A stretch of DNA of 64,000 nt from Rhizobium sp. PP-CC-3A-592 (GTDB taxonomy: Bacteria > Pseudomonadota > Alphaproteobacteria > Rhizobiales > Rhizobiaceae): contig NZ_QJSR01000002.1 in the NCBI RefSeq assembly GCF_003217095.1, forward strand, positions 124,001 through 188,000, written 5' to 3'. A program made the translations under genes and the position numbers. The number at the start of each line of letters is the position of its first letter. Position 1 is the stretch's first letter. Shown in pieces: positions 50,601-60,532 of this stretch. A model generated the notes under the pieces. It had not been told where the DNA came from and did no database searches. It worked only from the letters and a program-made list of their open reading frames with translations.

Positions 50601-51770
50601 TCACGCGTCCGACAGCATGTCGCGCAGGATATCGGCCGTCCTGTCGGCGCCCTCGAGGTCGATCGAGAGATCGCCTTGCTGGAAGGCCGGAGCATCGAGA
50701 CCGGAGCGGATGGCCGCGGCGACCCGCTCGGCCGAAATGTCTGAATCGCTGAGCACTGTCACGAGGCCGAGATGCTCCAGGCGTTCGGCACGAGCCGCCT
50801 GTTCGGTTTCGCCGCCTGTCGTGAACGGCACGACGATCGCCCGGCAGCGCGCCCGCAGAATATCGCAGACCGTGTTGTAGCCGGCCTGCGACACCGAGAG
50901 GGTCGCGCCCGAAAGGAGGCTCGCGAAGTCGGGGCGGAAGCGGAAGACCTTGACATTGCCGACGACGCCGGCGGCGATCGCATCGTGGTCGGCCTGCGCG
51001 AGGTTCGGACCTGTTATCAGCGCCCAGGGTTTTTCCGGCCGGAGGATGGCGGTGGCGCCGACGACCGCGTGCAGCACGTGCCGGCCGACAGCGCCGCCGC
51101 CGGCCGAGACGATCACCTCGAAACGGTCTGCCGGGGCGTCGGGCTGCGGCGGGGCGACGAGGCCGGTATAGACCACCTTGTCGGCGATCTCGTCGGCATG
51201 GGGAAAGGTCTCCTCCAGCCTTGCGAAGGTCGGGTCCCCATGGATCAGGATACGATCGAAATAGCGGTCGATATAGTCCACCGTCTCGCGGTCGCGCTCC
51301 GGTTTCGGGCGCTTTTGCAGGATATCGCGCACGGAGGCGAAGATTTTCGGCGGCTCGGGCATGGCGCGGGCGGCGTCGAGGAAGGGCAGAAGCTCGAAGC
51401 GCATCTGACGCCGGCCGAACGGAAAGGCCTCGGTAAGGATGGCATGCGGCCTGATCTCGTGGAGGATGGCGACCAGCCGGTCGCGGCGCATGTCGCGGAA
51501 GGCGTCATCGACCGGATTGCCGTCCATGTCCTGCAGGGCAGAAAAGCCCTCATCGCTGGAGACGACCGGCGGCAGCGCGATGTGGCGGACGGCTGGGCCG
51601 GGGAAACCGGACACGGGCTTGCCACCGGTGACGACCGTCACGTCGAAGCCGCGCACGGCCAGCGCGTTGGCAATGCGGCTCGCGCGGGTCAGGTGGCCGA
51701 TGCCGAGCAGGTGCTGGACGTAGAAGAGAACGCGTTTCGTTTCCGGATCGGTCATTCGGCTGTCCGCCAT
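50601..51770 (-). CDS. Glycosyltransferase, MurG/GT28-like
   Basis: A 389-residue GT-B protein. The N-terminus has VLFYVQHLLGIGHLTRASRIANAL, the GHxxR acceptor loop of MurG-like enzymes; the C-terminal donor domain has SAGGGAVGRHVL, ATLSVSQAGYNTVCDIL and a PFTTGGETEQAARAERLEHLG loop resembling that of MurG. No membrane helices. ATG 51770 gives a 19-bp overlap with the upstream GT4 gene; ATG 51755 is the alternative. With the two other glycosyltransferases it probably builds a lipid-linked glycan on the inner membrane. Donor and acceptor sugars are unknown. Confidence 0.83.
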   Translation of the reverse strand: MADSRMTDPETKRVLFYVQHLLGIGHLTRASRIANALAVRGFDVTVVTGGKPVSGFPGPAVRHIALPPVVSSDEGFSALQDMDGNPVDDAFRDMRRDRLVAILHEIRPHAILTEAFPFGRRQMRFELLPFLDAARAMPEPPKIFASVRDILQKRPKPERDRETVDYIDRYFDRILIHGDPTFARLEETFPHADEIADKVVYTGLVAPPQPDAPADRFEVIVSAGGGAVGRHVLHAVVGATAILRPEKPWALITGPNLAQADHDAIAAGVVGNVKVFRFRPDFASLLSGATLSVSQAGYNTVCDILRARCRAIVVPFTTGGETEQAARAERLEHLGLVTVLSDSDISAERVAAAIRSGLDAPAFQQGDLSIDLEGADRTADILRDMLSDA

Positions 51771-52996
51771 TCGGTTTCAAAGAGATTGCGAAGCTGGGTG
51801 ATGCTGGTGTGGTAGTCGAAATCCTTGCGGACGCGCCGCTCGGCGGCGTCACCGAGCCGCTTGCGGCGATCGGGATCGCGGATGGCGCGCTCCAGGGCGT
51901 TCGCGATCGCCTCGGGGTTCTCGGGCGGAACGAGCAGGCCGTTCTCATCGTTCGACAGAAGCTCCGGCACGCCGGAGATCGTGGTGGAGAGGCAGACGAG
52001 GCGCTGGCTTGAGGCCTCGACGATCACGTTCGGCAAGCCGTCGCGGTCGCCATCCGCGCCGATGCGGCAGGCGAGCGCGAAGATGTCGGAGGCCCGATAG
52101 CGCGCGAGAACGTCCTCCTGTGCCATGGCGCCCAGCCAGTCGATGCGATCCGCGATGCCGAGGTCGGTTGCCATGTCCTTCAGGGATTTGGCGAGCGTGC
52201 CGCCGCCGATATGAACGAAGCGCCAAGCGAGATCGGCGGGCAGGCTCGCTAAGGCCTTGAGGAGCAGGTCGTAACCCTTCTTTTCCACAGCGCGGCCGAC
52301 GCTGAGAATGACGACGGGGTCAGTGGGATCGCTGCCGTCGCGCGGGCGGCGCTCCTGCGTGAAGGGTGCGAAGCGGGCGAGGTCGAGGCCGTGATAGCTC
52401 AGATGCACGGTCGTCTTGTCGGCGGCCAGCGTGCGCAGGTGGTGGAAGCCGGTTTCGGTGCAGGTCACGGTCCAGCGGTTGGTGGCGAGCTTGTCGGTCA
52501 GCTCCCAGTCGGGCGAGGTCCAGATGTCCTTGGCATGGGCCGAGCATGTCCACGGGATGCCGGTCAGGAGGCTGGTATAGGCGGCGACGGATGCGGGCGT
52601 GTGGATGAAGTGGGCGTGCAGCCAGTCTCCACCCTCCGGCCATTCCGCGGCAAGGACGGCGGCCTGGCCGAAGCGGCGGACCCGGTTGCGCGAGACATCG
52701 CGCGCCAGGTCGCGGCGGAAGGCTGTAAACGCCTTTCGGAAACCGGGACGCCGGGCCGCCGCCCACAACCCGCGCAGCACGCGCAGCGGCTCGTGGTGCA
52801 GATATTCGGGGAGGTAGAGAACCGGCGCGCGGATTTCGTCGTGAACGGGATGACGCTTCCTGTCGGTCGGATGGCGCATCGAAATCAGCGACAGTTCCAG
52901 CCCGGACTGTTCAAGGCCCAGCAGTTCCTGCGCGATGAAGGTTTCCGACAGGCGCGGATAACCCTTCAGGATGACGACGATCTTGCGGCTTTGCAT
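51752..52996 (-). CDS. Glycosyltransferase, GT4 family
   Basis: A 414-residue GT-B enzyme. The start is KIVVILKGYPRLSETFIAQELLGL, the pattern of exopolysaccharide-type GT4 proteins (YPRLSETF). HAHFIHTPASVA lies in the N-terminal domain, VGRAVEKKGYDLLLKAL begins the C-terminal domain, and DGLPNVIVEASSQRL carries the donor-binding Glu. It is 6 bp behind the first GT28-like gene and overlaps the second, so the three are co-translated. Retaining chemistry with a nucleotide sugar is expected. Confidence 0.88.
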   Translation of the reverse strand: MQSRKIVVILKGYPRLSETFIAQELLGLEQSGLELSLISMRHPTDRKRHPVHDEIRAPVLYLPEYLHHEPLRVLRGLWAAARRPGFRKAFTAFRRDLARDVSRNRVRRFGQAAVLAAEWPEGGDWLHAHFIHTPASVAAYTSLLTGIPWTCSAHAKDIWTSPDWELTDKLATNRWTVTCTETGFHHLRTLAADKTTVHLSYHGLDLARFAPFTQERRPRDGSDPTDPVVILSVGRAVEKKGYDLLLKALASLPADLAWRFVHIGGGTLAKSLKDMATDLGIADRIDWLGAMAQEDVLARYRASDIFALACRIGADGDRDGLPNVIVEASSQRLVCLSTTISGVPELLSNDENGLLVPPENPEAIANALERAIRDPDRRKRLGDAAERRVRKDFDYHTSITQLRNLFETEWRTAE

Positions 52997-53002
52997 GACG
53001 TT

Positions 53003-54211
53003 TCAGGCCTTGACGACGCTCAAATGGTCGCGTTCGCGCCCGTCTAGCATGTTGCCGACGATCCGGGAAATATTACTCAGGCCGTCGAGATGCATGTTGC
53101 TGGCATGATGGGAGGGCGGCGCGCGGTGCGGCAGGGCATGAAGGGCGGCGGCCAGCCGCTTGGGATCGGCGGCCTCTTGTGGCAGCAGCATATCGACGAG
53201 CCCGAGTTCGCTGGCGCGGCGGGCGCGGATCAGTTGTTCCTCGCGCGGGACGACGCGCGGTACGATCAGGGCAGGTTTGTCGAAGGAGAGGATCTCGCAA
53301 TAGGTGTTGTAGCCGCCCATGGCAACGACGCCGCTGGCATTGGCGATCAGCTCTTCCATGCGGTTGTCGAACTCGATCACCGTCAGGTGCGGGGTCAGCG
53401 CGCATTTCGACAGCAGCTTGTGGCGCTGCTTTGCCGGCATGTAGGGGCCGAGCACGACGAAAGACGGGTGCGTCAATGTCGGGTCGGCGCGGTAGGCGTC
53501 CACCACGTCGTGGATGAGGTCGGAGCCATCGCCGCCGCCGCCGGTGGTGATGAGGATGTAGTCGCCCTTCGGCTTGTGCTCGGAGCTGACGTCGAGCGAG
53601 ACGCTGCGCTGGAGGAAGCCGACGAAATCCATGCGGGCGCGGACCTGCGCCGGCACGTCGAGACCGACCAGCGGATCGTAGAAATCAGGCGGGCCGTAGA
53701 CCCAGACGGTATCGTAGAACTGGCCGATCTTGCGCATCACGTCGTTGCGCTTCCACTCGGCGTCGAGCAGATGCGGCGCGTCCATGACCTCGCGCAGGCC
53801 AAGCACCAGCGTCGTGCCCTGATGCTTGAGGTAGGACAGCGTGTCCTCGACCTCGCCGCGAAGCCCCATCGGTTCCTTGTCGACGATGAAGATGTCGGGC
53901 TTGAAGGTCTCGGCCGTGTGCCGGATGATCGACCGGCGCATCTTCAGCGTCTCGTTCAGATCGATATGCCGATCCATCGAGGTGTATTCGCCGTTGCGCA
54001 GCTTGATGACGCTCGGGATCTTTACGAAATCGACGCGGGCCCGGTAATCATAGGCACCGGCGATGGTCGCGCCCGAAATGATCAGAACCTGCAGGCCGCG
54101 ATAGTCCTCGACGAGCGCATGCGCGATCGCCCGGCACCGCCGCAGGTGGCCGAGACCGAACGTATCGTGGCTGTACATGAGGATGCGGGCATTCTCGATG
54201 CGACGCGTCAT
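53003..54211 (-). CDS. Glycosyltransferase-like protein, MurG/GT28-like
   Basis: A 402-residue GT-B protein related in design to the gene at 50.6-51.8 kb: ILMYSHDTFGLGHLRRCRAIAHAL at the N-terminus, TTGGGGDGSDLIHDV at the inter-domain hinge, and AMGGYNTYCEILSFDKPALIVPRVVPREEQLIRA in the donor site. ATG 54211 is used because GGAG is 9 bp upstream; GTG 54217 would add two residues. It is the first of three consecutive glycosyltransferases and starts 45 bp after the peptide-importer operon on the same strand, so read-through is possible. Confidence 0.83.
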   Translation of the reverse strand: MTRRIENARILMYSHDTFGLGHLRRCRAIAHALVEDYRGLQVLIISGATIAGAYDYRARVDFVKIPSVIKLRNGEYTSMDRHIDLNETLKMRRSIIRHTAETFKPDIFIVDKEPMGLRGEVEDTLSYLKHQGTTLVLGLREVMDAPHLLDAEWKRNDVMRKIGQFYDTVWVYGPPDFYDPLVGLDVPAQVRARMDFVGFLQRSVSLDVSSEHKPKGDYILITTGGGGDGSDLIHDVVDAYRADPTLTHPSFVVLGPYMPAKQRHKLLSKCALTPHLTVIEFDNRMEELIANASGVVAMGGYNTYCEILSFDKPALIVPRVVPREEQLIRARRASELGLVDMLLPQEAADPKRLAAALHALPHRAPPSHHASNMHLDGLSNISRIVGNMLDGRERDHLSVVKA

Positions 54212-54256
54212 CGGCACGGCTCCACGCGCAGGGCAGGCTTCATCACCATGGAAAAC

Positions 54257-55474
54257 TCACTTGTACGGATCAGCCGCATCTCTAAGTCCATCGCCCAGAA
54301 AGTTAAAGGCCAGGATGACGAGAATGACCGGAATGGTTGGGTAGAGCAACCATGGATAAAAAGCGATGGTACTGACGCTGCGCGCTTCCGTCAGGAGAAT
54401 GCCCCAGCTGGTAATCGGCGGACGCAGGCCGAGACCGAGGAAACTCAAGGCGGTTTCGCCGAGAATCATCGCCGGGATCGACATGGTCGCGCTGGCGATC
54501 AGGTGCGACATGAAGCCGGGCACGAGGTGGCGGCCGATGATGCGGCTGGTCTTTGCCCCCATCAGCTGTGCCGCGAGCACGTAGTCTTCCTCGCGCAGGG
54601 CCAGCAGCTTGGAGCGCACCGCGCGGGCAAGGCCTGTCCAGTCGAGAAGGCCGAGGATGGCGGTGATGCCGAGATAGATGACAAGGGGGCTCCATGTCAC
54701 CGGCATGATGGCCGCAAGCGCCATCCAGAGCGGAATGCTCGGGATCGACTGCAGCACCTCGATGACGCGCTGGACGATGAGGTCGAAGACACCGCCCTTA
54801 TAGCCGGCAAGGCCGCCGATGACGATGCCGAGAATGAAGCTCATCGTCACGCCGAGCAGGCCGATGGTGAGCGAGATGCGGGCGCCGTAGAGAATGCGCG
54901 ACAGCACGTCGCGACCGAGCCGATCGCTGCCGAGCATGAAGAACTGCCCGCCCTGTGCCGGACAGACGAAATGGAGCGAGGCGGGAACGAGGCCCCAGAA
55001 ATTATAGGCGTCACCGCTGCAGAAGAAGCGCAGCTTCTCGATCCGCTCGGGATCTTCCGTATAGACGCGGCGCAGCGTGTCCATGTCGAGGTTCATCGTG
55101 CGGCCGTAGACGAACGGGCCGACGAACTGGCCGTCATCGAACAGGTGCACCTGCTGCGGCGGCGCGTGGATGAAATCGACGTTGCGGGTGTGCAGGTTGT
55201 AAGGCGCCAGGAACTCGACGATCGTGACCATCGCATACAGCAGAACGAGGAAGACGAGCGAGATGACGGCAACCCGGTGCCGCTTGAACTTCCACCACAT
55301 CAACCGAAGCTGGGATGCCTCATAGACGTGTCTCTGCTCCTCGCTCATCGTTTCCACGGCCATCGGATCGAAGGGGGCTGCGGAAACGAAGTGCGTCAGG
55401 GGCTGGCCGGGTGCGGGCAGGCAGGCGGGTGGCCCGCTGGGGGACGTCGTGGACGGCGGATGCGTTGCGGTCAC
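54257..55474 (-). CDS. Oligopeptide ABC transporter permease, OppC/DppC type
   Basis: A 405-residue permease with a long N-terminal cytoplasmic extension (about 1-65), one helix, a large periplasmic loop (about 92-195), then five helices with the EAA motif VLAAQLMGAKTSRIIGRHLVPG. The GSDRLGRDVLSRILYGARISL segment is diagnostic for OppC. The start is GTG 55474, coupled to the OppB stop (GTGA). The loop and extension make it longer than most DppC proteins. Last gene of ATPase-SBP-OppB-OppC. The substrate is unknown; it may be an oligopeptide or an opine-like compound. Confidence 0.92.
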   Translation of the reverse strand: MTATHPPSTTSPSGPPACLPAPGQPLTHFVSAAPFDPMAVETMSEEQRHVYEASQLRLMWWKFKRHRVAVISLVFLVLLYAMVTIVEFLAPYNLHTRNVDFIHAPPQQVHLFDDGQFVGPFVYGRTMNLDMDTLRRVYTEDPERIEKLRFFCSGDAYNFWGLVPASLHFVCPAQGGQFFMLGSDRLGRDVLSRILYGARISLTIGLLGVTMSFILGIVIGGLAGYKGGVFDLIVQRVIEVLQSIPSIPLWMALAAIMPVTWSPLVIYLGITAILGLLDWTGLARAVRSKLLALREEDYVLAAQLMGAKTSRIIGRHLVPGFMSHLIASATMSIPAMILGETALSFLGLGLRPPITSWGILLTEARSVSTIAFYPWLLYPTIPVILVILAFNFLGDGLRDAADPYK

Positions 55475-56469
55475 TTCGTGCTGCCCCCCTGGAGCCGGAT
55501 GCGCGGATCGAGCAGCGCCAGCGCGATGTCGGAGACGAGCACGCCGATGACGGTGAGGAAGGCGAGGAACATCAGGAACGACCCGGCGAGATACATGTCC
55601 TGGCTCTGCAGCGCCTTGATGAGCATCGGCCCGGTGGTTTCCAGCGACAGCACGATGGCCGTGATTTCGGCACCGGAGATGATGGCCGGCAGGATCGAGC
55701 CGATGTCGGCGATGAAGAAGTTGAGGGCCATGCGGAGCGGGTACTTCACCAGTGCCCGGAAGGGATGAAGACCCTTCGCCTTCGCCGTCACCACATATTG
55801 CTTCTGGAGTTCATCGAGCAGGTTGGCGCGCAGGCGGCGGATCATGCCGGCCGTTCCCGCGGTGCCGATGATGATGACGGGGATCCAGAGATGCTCGAGG
55901 ATCGACAGGAACTTGTCCCAGCTCATCGGCTGCGACAGATATTTCTGGTCCATGAGGTGCCCGATGGACGTACCGAACCACATGTTGGCGAAGTACATAA
56001 GGATCAACGCGAACATGAAATTGGGAATGGCAAGGCCGAGCAGGCCGAGAAAGGTCAGGCCGTAATCGCCCCAGCTGTACTGATGCGTGGCCGAGTAGAT
56101 GCCGATCGGGAAAGCGATGAGCCAGGTGAAGATGATGGTCACGAAGGAGACGAGAACCGTCAGCCAGAGCCGGTCACCGACGACGTCGGAGACCGGCAGC
56201 TGGTATTCGAACGAGTAGCCGAAATCGCCCTGCAGCATGCCGGCGACCCAGTGGAAGTAGCGCATGATCGGCGGGCGGTCGAAGCCGTATTCGGCCCGCA
56301 GCGCCTCAATCTCCGCCATATCGACGCCTTCGCCCTGGGCGCGCATTTCCGAGATATAGCTCTCGAAATAATCGCCCGGGGGAAGTTCGATGATGGTGAA
56401 GACGAGGGCCGAGATAATGACGAGCGTCGGGATCATGGCACTGACGCGCCAGAGAATGTATCGCAGCAT
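55471..56469 (-). CDS. Oligopeptide ABC transporter permease, OppB/DppB type
   Basis: A 332-residue six-helix permease. It starts LRYILWRVSAMIPTLVIISALVF, has DFGYSFEYQLPVSDVVGDRL in the periplasmic loop and the EAA-like QKQYVVTAKAKGLHPFRALVKYPLRMAL. It pairs with the OppC-like protein. Its ATG is 3 bp after the binding-protein stop, and its end overlaps the next gene by 4 bp. Domain layout and length are standard for the family. Confidence 0.93.
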   Translation of the reverse strand: MLRYILWRVSAMIPTLVIISALVFTIIELPPGDYFESYISEMRAQGEGVDMAEIEALRAEYGFDRPPIMRYFHWVAGMLQGDFGYSFEYQLPVSDVVGDRLWLTVLVSFVTIIFTWLIAFPIGIYSATHQYSWGDYGLTFLGLLGLAIPNFMFALILMYFANMWFGTSIGHLMDQKYLSQPMSWDKFLSILEHLWIPVIIIGTAGTAGMIRRLRANLLDELQKQYVVTAKAKGLHPFRALVKYPLRMALNFFIADIGSILPAIISGAEITAIVLSLETTGPMLIKALQSQDMYLAGSFLMFLAFLTVIGVLVSDIALALLDPRIRLQGGSTK

Positions 56470-56472
56470 CGA

Positions 56473-58395
56473 TCAGCTCACCTTGTCGCCGAGCCAGAAC
56501 GTATCCGGCATGTAGACCCCGAAGAAGCAGGTCGGATCGAAGCCGTAGAGGCCCTGTTCCGGAACGTTCTGCATGCGCGATGTATGAAGGATCGGCTGGA
56601 GCGTGGCGTTGACCATGCCGATGGAATAGACCTGATCGGTATAGATCGACAGCATCTCGTGCCAGATCCGCGTGCGGCCCGCATTGTCGGCCGTGCGGCG
56701 CCATTCCTTCAGCAGGTCCACCAGCTTCTGCGCTTCGGGGAGTTCCGGCGCATGACCGAACTGGCCGAGCGACAGGTAATGCATGCCCCAGACCGGCCAT
56801 TGCAGCTGGTCGTCGGTGCTCGGGGCCAGCGAGCTCGGGCTCATGTCGGCCGTAGGCACGCCATTGGAGAGCCCGAGCCACATGGACATCATGATCTCGC
56901 CGCCCATGGTGCGGTTTCGGAAGACCTCGCGCTGGGAGGTCTTGATGAAGAGCGGGATGCCGATCTTTGCCCAGTGATCGGTCACGAGTTCGAGGACGTC
57001 GGTTTCCAGCGTGCTCTCGCCCGCGGTTTCCACGACGATCTGCGCGAGGCGGCCATCCGGCAGAAGGCGCATGCCGTCCTCGTTGCGGCCGGTCAGGCCT
57101 GCTTCGTCCAGCAGGCGGTTGGCCTGCTCGGTGTCATGCTGCGACCAGGCGGCGGCATATTCCGGCTTGTAGAGCGGGCTCTCCGGCAGCACGGTATCGG
57201 CGCTTTCCGTGCCCAGGCCGTAGAAGGCGACCATGTTGATCTCGCGCCGGTCGATGGCGAGCGAGAGGGCGCGGCGAACGCGGACGTCGCGCAACAGGCC
57301 CTGCCAGACGGGGTCGCCGTAATTGAGGTTTGGCAGCAGCGCAACGCGCGATCCTTGCGTGCGCTTCCACAGCTTCACCTTCACCGGATACCGCTTTTCG
57401 GAATCCTTGATAAAGGCATAGTCGGTAAAGTCGATGTTCTGCGCCTGCAGGTCGGCTTCGCCGCCGCCGGTCTTTGCGGCGATGATGCCGGGTGTGGAGA
57501 CGTTGAGGACCACACGGTCGATATAGGGAAGCTGCATCCCGTTTTCGTCGACGCGGTGGAAGAAGGGGTTCCGGTCGAAGATGAACTGTTCGGCCGGCGA
57601 GGCCGTCGTGTTCTGCCACGGGTCGAGCGTCGGCAGGTCCGGATTGTCGGGCCGGTTCTGGCGCGACATCTTGATGTGCAGGTCCGCCCACTTCTTAACG
57701 CGGTACTTCTTCATGAAGGTCTTGAGCTGTTCCTCGGTCTGGTACTTTTTGTGGAACTGCTTCATGTAGGCGGCGGGCAAGAGCAGGATCAGCGGCAGTG
57801 CCGCCGCGAGATTGGGCAGGAAATCGGGGTTGGGCGCATCCCAGCTGTAGCGAACGGTGCGCGCGTCGAGGACCTCGAAACGCGGCGGTTTGCCATCCGC
57901 GAGAAGCTCCTGCTGCACGCCGCCCTTGCGCAGGTCCTCGTTCAGGACCACGTCTTCCCAGGTATACCGGAAGTCTTCCGACGTGAGCGGGCTTCCGTCC
58001 GACCAGCGATGGCCCTCGCGAATGCGGAAGGTGAAGACCTTCTCGCCCTCGACCTCGCAGGCCTCCAGAATATCCGGCTGGAAACTCAGCTTCTCGTCGT
58101 AGCCGACCAGACGGGCATAGCCGTTGATGAACATCGCGCGGATGTCCTTCTGGCTGCCGATGAGGATGCGGATGGAACCGCCATAGCTGCCGGGTGTGCG
58201 GCCCATGGCGGCGAGGTTGACGATGCGCGGCGTCTTCGGCACGCGCTCGATCATCGGCGGCAGGGTTCCGGCCGTGATCTTTTCGAGAAGGATCTCGGGC
58301 TCCGTCCCCGCGGCCATGGCCGTGCGTGGAAACACGAGGCGGGGCAGGGCGATGGCGGAGGCGAGGAGGCCGAGGGTGGTGCGGCGCTTGATCAC
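56473..58395 (-). CDS. Oligopeptide ABC transporter substrate-binding protein (family 5)
   Basis: A 640-residue periplasmic SBP of the peptide/nickel cluster. A twin-arginine leader is at the N-terminus ([16 protein letters not shown] ... AMAAG). The core has FRIREGHRWSDGSPLTSEDFRYTWED, the usual family-5 signature, and VRRALSLAIDRREINMVAFYG. It is about 100 residues longer than DppA, as in groups binding larger ligands. The ATG overlaps the ATPase stop by 4 bp. Tat export suggests folding before translocation. Ligand unknown. Confidence 0.92.
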   Translation of the reverse strand: MIKRRTTLGLLASAIALPRLVFPRTAMAAGTEPEILLEKITAGTLPPMIERVPKTPRIVNLAAMGRTPGSYGGSIRILIGSQKDIRAMFINGYARLVGYDEKLSFQPDILEACEVEGEKVFTFRIREGHRWSDGSPLTSEDFRYTWEDVVLNEDLRKGGVQQELLADGKPPRFEVLDARTVRYSWDAPNPDFLPNLAAALPLILLLPAAYMKQFHKKYQTEEQLKTFMKKYRVKKWADLHIKMSRQNRPDNPDLPTLDPWQNTTASPAEQFIFDRNPFFHRVDENGMQLPYIDRVVLNVSTPGIIAAKTGGGEADLQAQNIDFTDYAFIKDSEKRYPVKVKLWKRTQGSRVALLPNLNYGDPVWQGLLRDVRVRRALSLAIDRREINMVAFYGLGTESADTVLPESPLYKPEYAAAWSQHDTEQANRLLDEAGLTGRNEDGMRLLPDGRLAQIVVETAGESTLETDVLELVTDHWAKIGIPLFIKTSQREVFRNRTMGGEIMMSMWLGLSNGVPTADMSPSSLAPSTDDQLQWPVWGMHYLSLGQFGHAPELPEAQKLVDLLKEWRRTADNAGRTRIWHEMLSIYTDQVYSIGMVNATLQPILHTSRMQNVPEQGLYGFDPTCFFGVYMPDTFWLGDKVS

Positions 58396-60326
58396 GGCTG
58401 GAGCTCCTTCACGTCGACATTCCGGCTTGCCAGCACCCAGTGACCGTTGCCGAGATCGGCGGGCGCAAGGCCGGCATCGCTTTCGCCCGGCCGGAAGGCG
58501 GCGTTCCAGCGCTTCTTATCGGAGGCCCCGCCGGCATTGAGTGCGACGAAGTCGAGCGGCCGGTCGAGGTCGGGGAAGGGCACGGCGGCCAGCAGCGCCT
58601 TGGTATAGGGGTGAACCGGCGCGCGCATCAGCTGTTCGCGCGGCGCAAGCTCGACGATCCGTCCGGCGCACATGACGGCGATACGGTCGGCCATGTAATC
58701 GACAACGGCGAGATTGTGCGAGATGAAGAGATAGGTCAGGCCGAGTTCCGCCTGCAGGTCCTTCAGGAGGTTGAGGATCTGCGCCTGCACGGACACGTCG
58801 AGTGCGGAGACCGGCTCGTCGCAGATCAGCAGTTCGGGCCCGAGTGCCAGAGCGCGGGCGATGCCGATGCGCTGGCGCTGCCCGCCGGAGAAGCTGTGGG
58901 GATAGCGGTTCATGTGCCGCTCGTTGAGGCCGATGGCCTTCAGCAGCGCCTTCACCGTCTGCTGCCGGCTCTTCGGATCGCCGCGGCGATGGATCTCGAG
59001 CGGTTCGCTGAGGATGTTCTGCACCGTCATGCGCGGCGAGAGCGACGAGACGGGATCCTGAAAGATCATCTGCATGCGGGTGCGCAGTCTCTCCAGCGAC
59101 TTGCCATGAGCCTCGCGGATGTCGATCGGGCCATCGGCCGAGTTCAGCATGATCGAGCCGGTGTCCGGCGAGAGCGCCCGCATCAGGATCTTGCTGAGCG
59201 TCGTCTTGCCGCAGCCGCTTTCGCCCACGAGCCCCAGACATTCGCCGCGCCGGATGTCGAAGCTCACATCATCGACCGCGCGATACTGGTTGGCCTTGCC
59301 CTTCTTCCACCAGCCGGACGTGCGGCTGGAAAACGTCTTGCCGACATGGCGTACGGAGAGGAGCACATCCTCGCCCGGTGCCGGTAGCGTATCCTCGACG
59401 CGGGGTAGCGGTCGCGCGGGCGCACGTTCGCCCTTGCGCCGCACGATCAGGCTCTCGACGTTGACAGGCACCTCGCGCAGCGCCTTCAGGCGCTCGCCGG
59501 GCTTCATGTCGAAATGCGGCACGGCCGCCATCAGCCCCTTTAGATAGGGGTGGGACGGATTGCGGAAGATATCCTCCACCGAACCCGCCTCCATGATCTC
59601 GCCGTGATAGATCACCACGACCTCGTCGGCCATGTTGGCGACGATGCCGAGATCGTGGGTGATGAGCAGCACGGCCATGTTGAAGGTCGATTGCAGATCC
59701 TTCAGCAATTGCAGGATTTGCGCCTGGATGGTCACGTCGAGCGCCGTCGTCGGCTCGTCGGCAATCAGGAGTGACGGCTTGCAGATCAGCGCCATGGCGA
59801 TCATCGCGCGCTGGCGCATGCCGCCGGAAAGCTCGAAGGGATACATGCCGAAGGCACGCTTGGGGTCGGGGAAGCCGACGAGACGCAGCATCTCTTCGGT
59901 CTGTTCCCGCTGTCCCGGCTTGTCGACGTTGCGATGGATGCGCAGGCTTTCGCTGATCTGGTCGCCGATCGTGTGGAGCGGCGACAGCGAGGTCATCGGC
60001 TCCTGGAAGATCATGCCGATGCGGTTGCCGCGGAAGGCGCGCATGTCGGCCCCCTCGGGCGCGAGCGCCGCGAGATCGATCACACCGCCCGGTGCCGTCT
60101 CATCCTTGAAGAGGATCTTGCCGCCGATCCTCGCCGATCTCGGCAGGATGCCCATGACGGCCTGGCTGATCACGGATTTTCCGGACCCGGACTCGCCCAC
60201 GAGCGCCGTGACCTTGCCCGGCAGGACCCGGAGGCTCGCCTTTCGAACCGCGTCGATCTGGCCGCCGAACATGGCGAAAGAAACGCTCAGGTCCTCGATC
60301 CGCAGCAGGTCTCCGCCTGATGTCAT
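58392..60326 (-). CDS. Oligopeptide ABC transporter ATPase, DppD-DppF fusion
   Basis: A 644-residue double ATPase. NBD1 (about 1-290) has [24 protein letters not shown] and [14 protein letters not shown]2 (about 320-600) has [24 protein letters not shown] and [11 protein letters not shown]. Each is followed by a [15 protein letters not shown] oligopeptide motif. Both sites look catalytically complete. ATG 60326 is chosen because GGGGA lies about 9 bp upstream and the protein then begins [18 protein letters not shown] 60338 and TTG 60386 are longer options. First gene of the importer operon, 206 bp behind the cyclase. Confidence 0.92.
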   Translation of the reverse strand: MTSGGDLLRIEDLSVSFAMFGGQIDAVRKASLRVLPGKVTALVGESGSGKSVISQAVMGILPRSARIGGKILFKDETAPGGVIDLAALAPEGADMRAFRGNRIGMIFQEPMTSLSPLHTIGDQISESLRIHRNVDKPGQREQTEEMLRLVGFPDPKRAFGMYPFELSGGMRQRAMIAMALICKPSLLIADEPTTALDVTIQAQILQLLKDLQSTFNMAVLLITHDLGIVANMADEVVVIYHGEIMEAGSVEDIFRNPSHPYLKGLMAAVPHFDMKPGERLKALREVPVNVESLIVRRKGERAPARPLPRVEDTLPAPGEDVLLSVRHVGKTFSSRTSGWWKKGKANQYRAVDDVSFDIRRGECLGLVGESGCGKTTLSKILMRALSPDTGSIMLNSADGPIDIREAHGKSLERLRTRMQMIFQDPVSSLSPRMTVQNILSEPLEIHRRGDPKSRQQTVKALLKAIGLNERHMNRYPHSFSGGQRQRIGIARALALGPELLICDEPVSALDVSVQAQILNLLKDLQAELGLTYLFISHNLAVVDYMADRIAVMCAGRIVELAPREQLMRAPVHPYTKALLAAVPFPDLDRPLDFVALNAGGASDKKRWNAAFRPGESDAGLAPADLGNGHWVLASRNVDVKELQP

Positions 60327-60532
60327 GCCTGCCATTCCCCACTTATTCTCTCCATCCGGTGCGGATGGTGGCTGGCTTTGCGCCAATACCTTATGGGAAG
60401 ACTATCGCAGGCATTTCGGCCTGTCCATGACCGCAATGGAAACCGCACGGTCACGCCTTCCCGGCGTCGGCTGCGGGTCTAGCGTCGTCATGTATCGTTT
60501 TTTTGAAATGATGCCCCGCGGCTAAACAATTT

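Noticed and set aside
53090-58443. Two very long plus-strand open frames (892 and 1042 codons) opposite the glycosyltransferase and peptide-importer genes
   Set aside because: Both are antisense shadows of intact, overlapping, well-recognised genes; their translations are low-complexity and start without a ribosome site.
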